A DNA stretch of 64,000 nt, taken from NCBI RefSeq assembly GCF_030408455.1, contig NZ_CP046977.1:2108001-2172000 (forward strand), read 5' to 3'. Shown here one piece after another: positions 16,298-24,230 of the stretch (position 1 is the stretch's first letter; each line of letters opens with the position of its first letter). The stretch is from Corynebacterium atrinae. Lineage in GTDB: Bacteria; Actinomycetota; Actinomycetes; Mycobacteriales; Mycobacteriaceae. The notes beneath the pieces were generated by a model. That model made no database searches. It was not told the DNA's origin and saw nothing but the letters and a program-made list of their open reading frames with translations. The position numbers and the translations under genes are program-made.

Positions 16298-17052
16298 TAG
16301 AAAACCTTGCCATCGAAGTCGCTAAACTTCGACGCTCTCACGTGGGGATTTTTGGAATCGGGTTGACGGTGGGCATTGTGTTGTTCACCAGCATGGGGCT
16401 TTTTAAAACAGGGAAAATCGATTCTTTTGTCGTGAACCCAGATGAACAATGGGCGACGTACTTGATCGGCTATTTGTTGGTGCTGTCGCTGCTTGCTCCT
16501 ATTCAACTCGCGCTGCTTGCTAGCCGTGCTGTAGATCCCGAGCACTTGGCTGGCGGCTGGCGTCTCAATGCCGTTGCAGGTACCTGGCCCGGCATGTTGC
16601 TCCGTCGAAAGTTTGTGATCTTCTTGTTCATTTTGGTCTTACTGCGCGTCGTGGAATTGGGCGTGATTTTGGGTGCGCCATTCACATTGGGGGCTCCCGG
16701 GCCTTCAGCTGAAGTTTGGGGAGTTTGGGTAGGTACCGCGGCTGGTGCCTTGGGCACAAGTGCAGCGATGTTGGCAATTTTCATGTGGATTGCTGCCCGA
16801 TTCGAATCTCAATTGGTAGTGCTTGGTGTGGGCGTTCTCGGTGGGCTGTTAGGTATCTGGGGAATGCTCTCGCCGAAGTGGTTAAGCATGATCAATCCGT
16901 TTGGCTATTTCGCAGTGATTACCCCGTACACCTTCACGGACGCTGGTGTCATCCCAGTTCAACAAGCATGGGTTCCATGGGGATTATTCGTGGTGATTGC
17001 TGCGGCCAGTTTTGTCTTTTTGACCCATCGACTTAATTCAAGGGAGTACTAG
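16294..17052 (+). CDS. ABC-2-type permease, first subunit
   Basis: A 252-residue protein with six hydrophobic helices, beginning MIENLAIEVAKLRRSHVGIF. The pattern of a KLRRS motif just before the first helix is shared with the next gene and with lantibiotic-immunity permeases (LanE/LanG type). It overlaps the ATPase stop (ATGA) and is followed by the second permease after 2 bp. Confidence 0.8.
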   Translation: MIENLAIEVAKLRRSHVGIFGIGLTVGIVLFTSMGLFKTGKIDSFVVNPDEQWATYLIGYLLVLSLLAPIQLALLASRAVDPEHLAGGWRLNAVAGTWPGMLLRRKFVIFLFILVLLRVVELGVILGAPFTLGAPGPSAEVWGVWVGTAAGALGTSAAMLAIFMWIAARFESQLVVLGVGVLGGLLGIWGMLSPKWLSMINPFGYFAVITPYTFTDAGVIPVQQAWVPWGLFVVIAAASFVFLTHRLNSREY

Positions 17053-17054
17053 CA

Positions 17055-17801
17055 ATGCTGCTTCGAAATGAACTCCTTAAGTTCCGACGCTCCCACATTT
17101 GGACGGTGTTAGTACTCATCCCGTTAATTTCAGTCGGTTATGGAGCTGGAAACTACTCGGCAAATAAGGAAATGCTCACTGCGGGCTGGTCTAGCTATCT
17201 TTCTCAGGTCGTGCTGTTTTATGGATTGTTTTTCATGACTATCGGTATCGCGATCCTTGGTTCTGCTGCGTGGCGTCTCGAACACCGCGGATTCAACTGG
17301 AATCAGTTGATGACAATGCCACGGGGAGTTGGGGGAACAATCGCCGCAAAGATCGGCGCTTTGGTGGTGTTGGTTTCGCTCATGCAACTCATGCTCCTGC
17401 TATTTAGCATCATTGCCGGCATGGTACTTCGCGTACCTGGGCCTTTGCCATGGGAAAATATTGCGGGAATCGTATTGGCGATACTACCGGGAGCGGCAGT
17501 GGCATCCTGGCAATCTTTCTTCTCGATGATTATCCGAAATTTCGCGGCACCAGTTGCCATAGCACTAGGTGGCACAATCCTTACTTATGGAGTGGTGAGC
17601 GCCGGTTTTGAAAAGCTTATGTGGGTTCTTCCATCGGCACTCATAACCAATACGATCTCCCTTGGCAGCACTGCAGTTTCTACGGCGGGAGATCTAAACC
17701 TTTCTACTTTGACTGCACTCGTGGTCTCGTCAGTGGTTCTTACTGTATTGGGCTGGGGACTGTCGGTGATGTGGTTGCAGAGGGTTGATATTCGGTCGTA
17801 G
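17055..17801 (+). CDS. ABC-2-type permease, second subunit
   Basis: A 248-residue six-helix protein starting MLLRNELLKFRRSHIWTVLV, related in layout to the preceding permease, so the exporter is probably a heterodimer of permeases with one ATPase pair. It is the last gene of the kinase-regulator-ABC block; this block is visibly less GC-rich than the genes around 1-2300 and 19100-24200. No clear terminator follows. Confidence 0.8.
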   Translation: MLLRNELLKFRRSHIWTVLVLIPLISVGYGAGNYSANKEMLTAGWSSYLSQVVLFYGLFFMTIGIAILGSAAWRLEHRGFNWNQLMTMPRGVGGTIAAKIGALVVLVSLMQLMLLLFSIIAGMVLRVPGPLPWENIAGIVLAILPGAAVASWQSFFSMIIRNFAAPVAIALGGTILTYGVVSAGFEKLMWVLPSALITNTISLGSTAVSTAGDLNLSTLTALVVSSVVLTVLGWGLSVMWLQRVDIRS

Positions 17802-17834
17802 TTATTCAACACCGGAACATCTACCCTGGAGTCC

Positions 17835-17954
17835 ATGTCTAAGATTTGGTCTCCGACCGAGAAGTGGCGACACCGCCACAAGCAAAATCGCCTCTACCGT
17901 GAGCGGTTCATGAACCGCAAGGACCGGAGATCACAAACTCAAAAGAGGATGTGA
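17835..17954 (+). CDS. Small highly basic protein, 39 residues
   Basis: An ATG at 17835 opens 39 codons (MSKIWSPTEKWRHRHKQNRL then a second half of similar make-up) ending TGA at 17952-17954. About 40 percent of residues are Arg, Lys or His. TACCCT at 17822-17827 lies 7 nt before the ATG, the same leaderless spacing as its neighbours. It could be a nucleic-acid-binding peptide. Family not recognised; may be a chance frame. Confidence 0.45.
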   Translation: MSKIWSPTEKWRHRHKQNRLYRERFMNRKDRRSQTQKRM

Positions 17955-18065
17955 CCTCCGGTTTTCTCCATATGCAGAGGGACCAATGTGGATCATGTGG
18001 GGATCGAGGACTTTGCAGATCGGGTTATCTGAGTAACACATCTCAGTAAACTTGATACCCTGGAC

Positions 18066-18895
18066 GGTGCTGTTGCAAAGTTCGGGCGACAGGAAGACCT
18101 GCGTGAAATAATCACAGCCATGGGCATCTTCTCCGGTCGTCATTTCCCCCGTGAAATCATCCTGTGGGCGGTCCGGTGGTACTGCCGCTACGGGCTCAGC
18201 TACCGCGATCTGGAAGAAATGATGACCGAACGCGGCGTACCGGTCGATCACAGCACCATCTACCGCTGGGTCCAGAAATATGCTCCTGAGCTGGACAAGC
18301 AGACCCGGTGGTACCGACAAGTCCCGGATTGGCAGGCCCGGTCCTGGCGGGTGGACGAGACCTATATCCGGGTCGGGGGAAAGTGGTGCTACCTCTATCG
18401 GGCCATCACCGCGGGCGGGCATACCCTGGATTTTTACCTGTCCCCAAAGCGTAACGTCGCCGCAGCGAAGCGTTTCCTGGCCAAGACCCTGAGGTCGAAC
18501 ACGATAACCGGGTCCCCGCGGGTGATCAACACCGATAAAGCACCCTCCCTGGCCAGGGCAATCGCCGAGTTGAAGTCAGAGGGAATCTGCCCGCAGACCG
18601 TGGAACACCGGCAGGTGAAATACCTCAATAACGTCATTGAAGGAGATCATGGGCGGCTGAAACGGATCCTCGGACCGAAGGGGGCGTTCAAAAACCGGAC
18701 CTCGGCGTACCGGACGTTGAAAGGGATGGAAGCGATGCACTCATTACGGAAAGGCCAGGGCGCGATGTTTGCCTACGGGCAACCGAACCCGGATGCGGTG
18801 ATCGTCAGCCGGGTGTTCGAGGCTGCCTGAGAACGCCGACCCGCAGCGAGCATCAGAGGATGAAGACGGTGCTGCCGCAACTTTGCAACAGCACC
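18066..18895 (+). mobile_element. IS6-family element (IS1628-like), copy B
   Basis: An 830-bp element from GGTGCTGTTGCAAAGTTCGG at 18066 to TTTGCAACAGCACC ending 18895. Its tail after the transposase is shorter and different from that of copy C: a GGTGCTGCCGCAACT stretch precedes the end repeat. The 8-bp flanks do not match. It is followed directly by a second partial 3' end. Confidence 0.88.
18120..18830 (+). CDS. IS6-family transposase, intact
   Basis: A 236-residue transposase beginning MGIFSGRHFPREIILWAVRW. The catalytic Asp (VDETYIRVGGKWCYLYRAI), second Asp (VINTDKAPSLARA) and Glu (VIEGDHGRLKRI) are all present. It is nearly identical to the copy at 24285, differing mainly at the C-terminus (VFEAA versus VFENL). 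Confidence 0.9.
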   Translation: MGIFSGRHFPREIILWAVRWYCRYGLSYRDLEEMMTERGVPVDHSTIYRWVQKYAPELDKQTRWYRQVPDWQARSWRVDETYIRVGGKWCYLYRAITAGGHTLDFYLSPKRNVAAAKRFLAKTLRSNTITGSPRVINTDKAPSLARAIAELKSEGICPQTVEHRQVKYLNNVIEGDHGRLKRILGPKGAFKNRTSAYRTLKGMEAMHSLRKGQGAMFAYGQPNPDAVIVSRVFEAA

Positions 18896-19076
18896 CTCTG
18901 AAAGGGATGGAAGCGATGCACTCATTACGGAAAGGGCAAGGCACGATGTTTGCCTACGGGCAACCGAACCCGGATGCGGTGATCGTCAGCCGGGTGTTCG
19001 AGGCTGCCTGAGAACGCCGACCCGCAGCGAGCATCAGAGGATGAAGACGGTGCTGCCGCAACTTTGCAACAGCACC
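18896..19076 (+). mobile_element. Tandem partial IS6 3' end
   Basis: From 18900 the last 36 or so transposase codons (KGMEAMHSLRKGQGTMFAYG ... VFEAA, stop), the same tail and end repeat are present again, ending at 19076. It is a near-repeat of the end of copy B with small differences (GQGTMF instead of GQGAMF), so it came from another copy rather than by simple duplication. Confidence 0.8.
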
Positions 19077-19087
19077 GGGGCGCGTGT

Positions 19088-19711
19088 CTACTCCACGCCG
19101 TCGGCGGTGACCAGCTGGGTCTGCCCCGTGGACAGCAGATAGCGCAGGCCGACGATGCCGCAGCGGCCGTCGTCGATACGCGTCTGCAGCGCGGAGAGGC
19201 GGTGCTTGATCTGCTCGACGATCTCGATGACGTGCTGGCGTTCATAGGCCGGCAGAGTGTTCATGCCGCGGGCGCGGGCCTCCAGGATGGAGGGGGCGAC
19301 CTTCTCGATGAGGATGCGCTCCAGACCATTGGGGATCTTCCCGCCGGTCAACGCCTCATTGGTGGCGGCGACCGCACCGCAGGACTCGTGCCCCATGACC
19401 ACGACCAGCTCCACGCCGAGGCTCTTGATGGCGTACTCGATGGAGGCGAGGACCGCGGGGTCGAGGATCTCGCCGGCGGTGCGGACGACGAAGAGGTCCC
19501 CGAGGCCGACGTCGAAGATGAGCTCGACGGGTACCCGCGAGTCGGAACAGGACAACACGACGGCGCGGGGATTCTGCCCGGCGCGCAGCTCCGCCCGCCG
19601 GATGACGTCCTGGTTGGGGCGTTCGAGCTGCGCTGAGACGAACCGTTCATTACCGGCCTTCAGCGCCTCCCACACGGCCTGCGGCTGGTTGGCGACATTC
19701 TTCATGGGCAT
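19088..19711 (-). CDS. Beta-class carbonic anhydrase
   Basis: A 207-residue enzyme interconverting CO2 and bicarbonate. Zinc ligands are seen in VLSCSDSRVPVE (Cys and Asp) and GHESCGAV (His and Cys). Of three close ATG codons, 19711 (MPMKNVANQ) fits a leaderless start 7 nt behind TACAAT on the minus strand (19719-19724); longer frames would overlap mutY. It is transcribed divergently from mutY with overlapping -10 boxes. Confidence 0.88.
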   Translation of the reverse strand: MPMKNVANQPQAVWEALKAGNERFVSAQLERPNQDVIRRAELRAGQNPRAVVLSCSDSRVPVELIFDVGLGDLFVVRTAGEILDPAVLASIEYAIKSLGVELVVVMGHESCGAVAATNEALTGGKIPNGLERILIEKVAPSILEARARGMNTLPAYERQHVIEIVEQIKHRLSALQTRIDDGRCGIVGLRYLLSTGQTQLVTADGVE

Positions 19712-19718
19712 GCCCATG

Positions 19719-19728
19719 ATTGTAGACT
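19719..19728. promoter_or_regulatory. Overlapping divergent -10 boxes, carbonic anhydrase / mutY
   Basis: The 10 bp ATTGTAGACT reads TACAAT on the minus strand (19724-19719) and TAGACT on the plus strand (19723-19728), sharing two bases. Each box is 7-8 nt from an ATG on its own strand, so both genes appear leaderless and cannot be initiated at the same time. Confidence 0.6.
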
Positions 19729-19736
19729 GGCCCACC

Positions 19737-20597
19737 ATGGTTCCCGCGTTGCTCACCTGGTTCGACCTCCACGAACGCCCCCTGGCGTGGCGCGAACCCG
19801 GCACCAGCGCGTGGGGGATCCTGCTCAGCGAGGTCATGAGCCAGCAGACCCCGGTGTCGCGTGTCGAACCCGTGTGGCGGGAATGGCTGGAACGCTGGCC
19901 GGATCCCGCCGCCTTCGCACAGGCCTCCCCGGCCGAGGTGCTCCGCGCCTGGGGCAAGCTCGGCTACCCGCGGCGTGCTCTGCGCCTGCTGGAGTGCGCG
20001 CAGGTCATCGTCTCGCGTCACGACGGCCGCGTCCCCGACGACGTCGACGACCTCCTCGCCCTGCCCGGTGTCGGCGACTACACCGCCCGCGCCGTCGCCT
20101 GCTTCGCCTACGGCCACAACGTGCCCGTGGTGGACACGAACGTCCGCCGGGTGGTGCGGCGCGCGGTGGAGGGGAGGTTCCTGGCGGGGACGGCGTCGAA
20201 AAGCGAGCTGCCGGCGGTGGCCGGGCTGCTGCCGGCGGAGGACGGACCACGGTTCTCGGCGGCGCTCATGGAGCTCGGTGCGCTGGTGTGCACGGCGACG
20301 TCCCCGCGGTGCGGGGAGTGCCCCCTGCGGAAAGAGTGCGCCTGGGTGGCCGCCGGCTCCCCGCCCCCGACAGCTGAGGAGCTGGCGAAGAAGAAGGTGC
20401 AGAAGTTCGCCGGCACCGACCGGCAGGTCCGCGGACTGATCATGGACGTGCTCCGGGGCGCGGAGGCGCCGGTGCCGCAGTCTGAGATCGACGTGGTGTG
20501 GCCCGACGACGTCCAGCGCTCCCGCGCCCTGTTCTCCCTGCTGGCGGACGGCCTGGCGGAGCAGGACGATGCGGGGCTGTTCCGGCTGCCCCGGTAG
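19737..20597 (+). CDS. mutY: A/G-specific adenine glycosylase
   Basis: A 286-residue base-excision repair enzyme that removes adenine opposite 8-oxoguanine. The catalytic Glu is in LLSEVMSQQTPV, the helix-hairpin-helix in LLALPGVGDYTARAVACFAYG, the catalytic Asp in VVDTNVRRVV, and the [4Fe-4S] cysteines in CTATSPRCGECPLRKEC (C-x6-C-x2-C-x5-C). The C-terminal Nudix-like domain of longer MutY proteins is reduced, as in many actinobacteria. ATG 19737 lies 8 nt behind TAGACT. Confidence 0.9.
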   Translation: MVPALLTWFDLHERPLAWREPGTSAWGILLSEVMSQQTPVSRVEPVWREWLERWPDPAAFAQASPAEVLRAWGKLGYPRRALRLLECAQVIVSRHDGRVPDDVDDLLALPGVGDYTARAVACFAYGHNVPVVDTNVRRVVRRAVEGRFLAGTASKSELPAVAGLLPAEDGPRFSAALMELGALVCTATSPRCGECPLRKECAWVAAGSPPPTAEELAKKKVQKFAGTDRQVRGLIMDVLRGAEAPVPQSEIDVVWPDDVQRSRALFSLLADGLAEQDDAGLFRLPR

Positions 20598-20598
20598 G

Positions 20599-21252
20599 TC
20601 AGGCCAGGCCGGCGTCGCGGATGAGCATGGCCGCGGAGACGCGGTTGTCAACGCCCAGTTTGGTGAAGATACGCGACATGTTCGCCTTCACCGTGGCCAC
20701 CGCCATGTGCGACTGCCGGGCGATGTCCGCGTTGCTCGCCCCCGAGGCCAGGAGGACGGCGACCTCGCGTTCGCGCTCGGTGAGGGTGTCCACCAGCGCG
20801 CGGGCACGGTGGTCGCGGGCGGGAGTCGAGTGGACCGTGCCGATCAGCGTCTCCACCGCCCCGGCGGACAGGGCCGGGCGGCCCGCGTGGACGTCCCGGA
20901 CCGCAGCCACCATCTCGCGGGGGTCGGCGTCCTTGAGCAGGAAGCCCGCGGCACCGAGCTGGAAGGCGCGGACCACGTAATCGTCGGTGTTGAAGGTGGT
21001 GAGCATGATCACTGGGGTGGCGTCGCCCGAGGCCTGCAGCTCCGTGAGCACCGCGAGGCCGTCCATGCAGGGCATGCGGATGTCGCAGAGCACGACGTCG
21101 GGGAGGTGCTCGCGCACCAGGTCGAGCCCGGCGCGGCCGTCGCCGGCGTCGGCCACCACCTCCACGTCCGCCGCGGTGGCCATGATCATGCGCACGGCGG
21201 CGCGGACCATGGGGTCGTCGTCGATGACGATCACCCGGATCTGCTCGCTCAT
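20599..21252 (-). CDS. NarL/LuxR-type response regulator
   Basis: A 217-residue regulator: VIVIDDDPMVRAAVRM holds the acidic pair, VVLCDIRMPCMDG the phosphoacceptor Asp, and GFLLKDADP the conserved Lys; the LuxR DNA-binding part is LTEREREVAVLLASGASNADI and MAVATVKANMSRIFTK. Its ATG overlaps the stop of the kinase by 1 bp (TGATG). It is convergent with mutY, the two stops being only a few bases apart. Confidence 0.9.
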   Translation of the reverse strand: MSEQIRVIVIDDDPMVRAAVRMIMATAADVEVVADAGDGRAGLDLVREHLPDVVLCDIRMPCMDGLAVLTELQASGDATPVIMLTTFNTDDYVVRAFQLGAAGFLLKDADPREMVAAVRDVHAGRPALSAGAVETLIGTVHSTPARDHRARALVDTLTEREREVAVLLASGASNADIARQSHMAVATVKANMSRIFTKLGVDNRVSAAMLIRDAGLA

Positions 21253-22346
21253 CAGCCCACCTTCCAGGGAACGGTCACATCCACCGTGAATGTACCGTCC
21301 ACCCGGCCGGCGCGGGCCGTGCCACCCAACAGGCGGGCACGTTCCTCGATGCCCACGAGGCCGTAACCGCCCTCCCCGGCCCCGGGGTCCGGTGCCGGGT
21401 TGCTCATCCGGAGGGTGACGCCCTCCCCCGGAGACCCCGCCAGGCGGACGGTGACCTCCTGGCCCGGGGCGTGCCGCCGCGCGTTGGTCAGCCCCTCCTG
21501 GACCATCCGGTAGAGGTGGCGGCTGAGGCGTTCAGGAACGTCCTCGGGCGCCGGGTCGAGCTGCAGGTCGACGGCGGAACCGGCCGCTTCCGCCTCGGCG
21601 AGGAGATCGTCGAGGTTCGCCAGGGTGGGTTGCGGAGCCTCCGGGTCGTCCGTGCTGCGCAGGTCTGCGAGGACGACGCGGAGCTCGTCGAGGGCCCGGC
21701 GGGAATTGTCCCGGATGACCCCGGCCGCGTCGCGCACGTCGGCGGGCAGGTCCTCCCGGTAGGCCAACGCCCCGGACATCATGGCGACGAGGGAAACCCG
21801 GTGGGCCACCACGTCGTGCATCTCGCGGGCGATGCGGGCACGTTCCGCCATCCGGATCTGCGTGGCCCGGTACTCATCCGCCTCGGCGCGGGAGTCCCGG
21901 GAGTCGGCGACCGAATTGAGCAGCAGGCCGACGAACAGGGCGATGACGAGCATGGACACGGAGATACCCATCTCCACCGACGACGTGCTGGTCCACCCGC
22001 CGGCGGCCAGCTGCACCGCCTTCACCGCCGTGCCCGCCGCGACCAGGCCCACCGGGCCGGGCAGGCCGCGGCCGACGCCCGTGCGCCGGGCCAGGGAACC
22101 CACCATGCCGATGACACCGCCGATCGCCGCCGGGCTGACCGCCAGGCAGGCGAGCGTGATCACCGAGGCCACCACCGGTCGGGTGTGCCGCAGCGGCAGC
22201 ACGGCCAGGGCGAGCAGCGCCGGGAGCAGCAGGAGCAGCCAGATACCGGGATCGGAGGGCGCCAGCGCCAAGGGCGTGAGGTAGTAGAGCGTGGAGGTGA
22301 GAACCGGGAGCCAGAACAACAGACGCAGCGAGGTTGCAGAGGTCAT
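21252..22346 (-). CDS. Sensor histidine kinase, NarL-partner type
   Basis: A 364-residue kinase with about five membrane helices in the first 150 residues, then RARIAREMHDVVAHRVSLVA (phospho-His), and the ATPase motifs EGLTNARRHAPGQ and GGYGLVGIEERARLLGG. ATG 22346 (MTSATSLRLLFWLP) is chosen because TAACGT lies 7 nt upstream on the minus strand; a longer frame from 22484 would run over the divergent gene. It may control the divergent erythromycin-esterase-like gene or itself through the palindrome at 22383. Confidence 0.88.
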   Translation of the reverse strand: MTSATSLRLLFWLPVLTSTLYYLTPLALAPSDPGIWLLLLLPALLALAVLPLRHTRPVVASVITLACLAVSPAAIGGVIGMVGSLARRTGVGRGLPGPVGLVAAGTAVKAVQLAAGGWTSTSSVEMGISVSMLVIALFVGLLLNSVADSRDSRAEADEYRATQIRMAERARIAREMHDVVAHRVSLVAMMSGALAYREDLPADVRDAAGVIRDNSRRALDELRVVLADLRSTDDPEAPQPTLANLDDLLAEAEAAGSAVDLQLDPAPEDVPERLSRHLYRMVQEGLTNARRHAPGQEVTVRLAGSPGEGVTLRMSNPAPDPGAGEGGYGLVGIEERARLLGGTARAGRVDGTFTVDVTVPWKVG

Positions 22347-22382
22347 GGCAATGACGTTATCCACCGGTCCGGGCCGCCGGTA

Positions 22383-22418
22383 GCGACCTTCGGCTCGTAT
22401 TCCGTGGCCGAAGGTCGC
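22383..22418. promoter_or_regulatory. Perfect inverted repeat between kinase and esterase-like genes
   Basis: GCGACCTTCGG at 22383-22393 and its exact complement at 22408-22418 flank a 14-nt centre. It lies in the 130-bp divergent promoter region, so it is a good candidate for the site of the adjacent response regulator. Confidence 0.5.
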
Positions 22419-22476
22419 GGTCATCCGGCTACCCACGGCCGATGATCGCGGCGTCGCCAGGCAGTGGAATGAAGGC

Positions 22477-23691
22477 ATGACCACATCACATCGTCCCCGT
22501 CACCGTCGCCGGCGCCTCGCGCTGATCATCCTCCTCACCGTTGTGGTGGTGTTCATCGCCGCCACCATCGTCTCCTGGCGGTGGAGCACCCGCCCGCAGG
22601 GCGAACCGCAGGCCGTCGAGTTCGCCACCGCACAGCTGTCCGCCCCGCTTCTCGACGCCCGCGTCCTCGCCCTCGGCGAGGCCACCCACGGCAACGCCGA
22701 CTACCAGAACCTGCGCCTGGAGTTGAGCCGGAAGGTGCTGCCGCACGGCACCCGCACCATCGTGATGGAGGAGGACTACGGAACGACCTCCCTGGTCAAC
22801 GACTACATCCAGGGCGGGGAGGGCACCGCAGAAGAGGCCGCCCTCCGATTCGGCTTCCGCCTCAACCAGACCGCCGAGAACGCCCGCTGGCTCGAGTGGC
22901 TCCGCGACTACAACGCGGACCTGCCCGCGGGCGGGAGAGTGCAGCTGGTGGGGATGGACGTGCAACGGGTGCCGGCGTCGAGAAGCATCGCCCTCGACGG
23001 TCTGGCCCACCACGACCCGGCCGCCGCCGAACGCCTGGGGGCCGTCCTCAGCGGGCTGGAGGACGGTGAGGTCACCGACGCTCACGCCACCGCCACCCGG
23101 GAGCTTGTCGACGCCACCCGCACCCTCCCGGGCAGCCCGCATCCGCACAACGCCGCACTGGCGCTGCACCACCACGTCGAGCTGATGCGGACGGGTGACT
23201 ATTCCACGGTCCGCGAGGAGGCGATGTTCGACATGCTCACCCGCCTCGTGGAGCAGTCGACGACGCCGGTCCTGCTGTTCGCCCACAACGGGCACGTGGC
23301 AAAGGCCGAGCAGGGGATGCTGACGCAACCGGTCGGTGCGATGGCCGCCGAGACCTGGGGAGACGACTATCAGGTGATCGGCACCGACTTCATCGACACG
23401 GAATTCCTCTCCGGCACCCCCGAGGAACGGCAGGCCTGGACACTGCACAACCGCACTCCCCTGGCGGGTGTGTTCGCGGGCACCGACGTCGGTTACCTGG
23501 ACTTCGCGGACACCTCCGGGAAGAATCGGGAACTTGTCGACACACTCATCACCATGGGCAGCGCCGGCGAACGGTTCACCCGCCTGCAACAGCTCATACC
23601 GCTGTTCCACCTCGTCGCCGGTGTCCCCTCCGAGTGGTACGACGCGCTGATCGTCGTCGACGACGCCACCCCGACGACGATGCTCGGGTGA
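22477..23691 (+). CDS. Erythromycin-esterase-family protein, membrane anchored
   Basis: A 404-residue protein with a basic N-terminus and one membrane helix (residues 15-33, LALIILLTVVVVFIAATIV), then an extracytoplasmic Ere-type domain. Family hallmarks are LALGEATHGNADYQNLRLEL (active-site His), VMEEDYGTTSLVNDYI (acidic residue) and LLFAHNGHVAKAEQG. Some relatives hydrolyse macrolide lactones; the surface location and lack of other resistance genes leave the substrate open. It is divergent from the two-component pair. Confidence 0.8.
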   Translation: MTTSHRPRHRRRRLALIILLTVVVVFIAATIVSWRWSTRPQGEPQAVEFATAQLSAPLLDARVLALGEATHGNADYQNLRLELSRKVLPHGTRTIVMEEDYGTTSLVNDYIQGGEGTAEEAALRFGFRLNQTAENARWLEWLRDYNADLPAGGRVQLVGMDVQRVPASRSIALDGLAHHDPAAAERLGAVLSGLEDGEVTDAHATATRELVDATRTLPGSPHPHNAALALHHHVELMRTGDYSTVREEAMFDMLTRLVEQSTTPVLLFAHNGHVAKAEQGMLTQPVGAMAAETWGDDYQVIGTDFIDTEFLSGTPEERQAWTLHNRTPLAGVFAGTDVGYLDFADTSGKNRELVDTLITMGSAGERFTRLQQLIPLFHLVAGVPSEWYDALIVVDDATPTTMLG

Positions 23692-23692
23692 C

Positions 23693-23863
23693 CTACTTCC
23701 AGCGGCCCCGGAAGTTGAGGCCGCCGGGCAGGTTGACCCACAGTCCACCGCGGCTGTTGATGGTCAGCGGCCCGATCCTGGTCGACGCGGACGCACCCGA
23801 GCCGGAGATGTTGATCCAGCTGTTCTTGCCGACCTTCTTACGCTTGCGGTACGTGATGCCCAT
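23693..23863 (-). CDS. Small DUF4236-like protein
   Basis: Fifty-six codons: MGITYRKRKKVGKNSWINIS, then GSGASASTRIGPLTINSRGG and a short end LNFRGRWK. The opening resembles DUF4236 proteins (basic start followed by an LNxSxSGxSxS pattern). AGTTTA at 23872-23877 (TAAACT on the minus strand) lies 8 nt before the ATG, again a leaderless arrangement. Function unknown. Its stop is close to the esterase stop, so the genes are convergent. Confidence 0.7.
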   Translation of the reverse strand: MGITYRKRKKVGKNSWINISGSGASASTRIGPLTINSRGGLWVNLPGGLNFRGRWK

Positions 23864-23905
23864 GACGTGCAAGTTTACACCGCAGCACTGCTACATTAAT
23901 GGATC

Positions 23906-24230
23906 ATGGCTCGGATGATGCGGACAATTCTGGCGGCGGCGATCTCTCTGGCGGTGGGGGCGGCACCCGCAACTGCGGCACCCGCGGAAGCGTCATCAGT
24001 GGTCGACCCCTTCTACTCCCCTCCTGCGGCGGTCCCCGCCACCCCGGGGACGGTCATGCGCACGCAGCCGACCCAGCACCTGTTCAACATCCTCGGCCCC
24101 GACTTCCCGGGGCACGCCACCCGGATGCTGTACACCACCCTCACCGAGGCGGATGACCCCGTGGCCGCATCCGGCACCGTCATCGAACCCACCCGCCCCT
24201 GGTCCGGAAAGGGCCCCACCCCGACGGTGG
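23906..24230 (+). pseudogene. Secreted lipase (LIP family), N-terminal part cut by IS6
   Basis: An ATG 8 nt behind TACATT (23892-23897) opens a signal peptide (MRTILAAAISLAVGAAPATAAPA, seen as a hydrophobic run and AxA cleavage site) followed by DPFYSPPAAVPATPGTVMR and VIEPTRPWSG, typical of the start of actinobacterial secretory lipases. The frame runs into IS6 copy C at 24231, so the catalytic Ser and the rest are lost. No downstream half is found in the window. Confidence 0.7.

Noticed and set aside
19650..20651. 333-codon minus-strand frame
   Set aside because: Antisense to mutY and lacks motifs.
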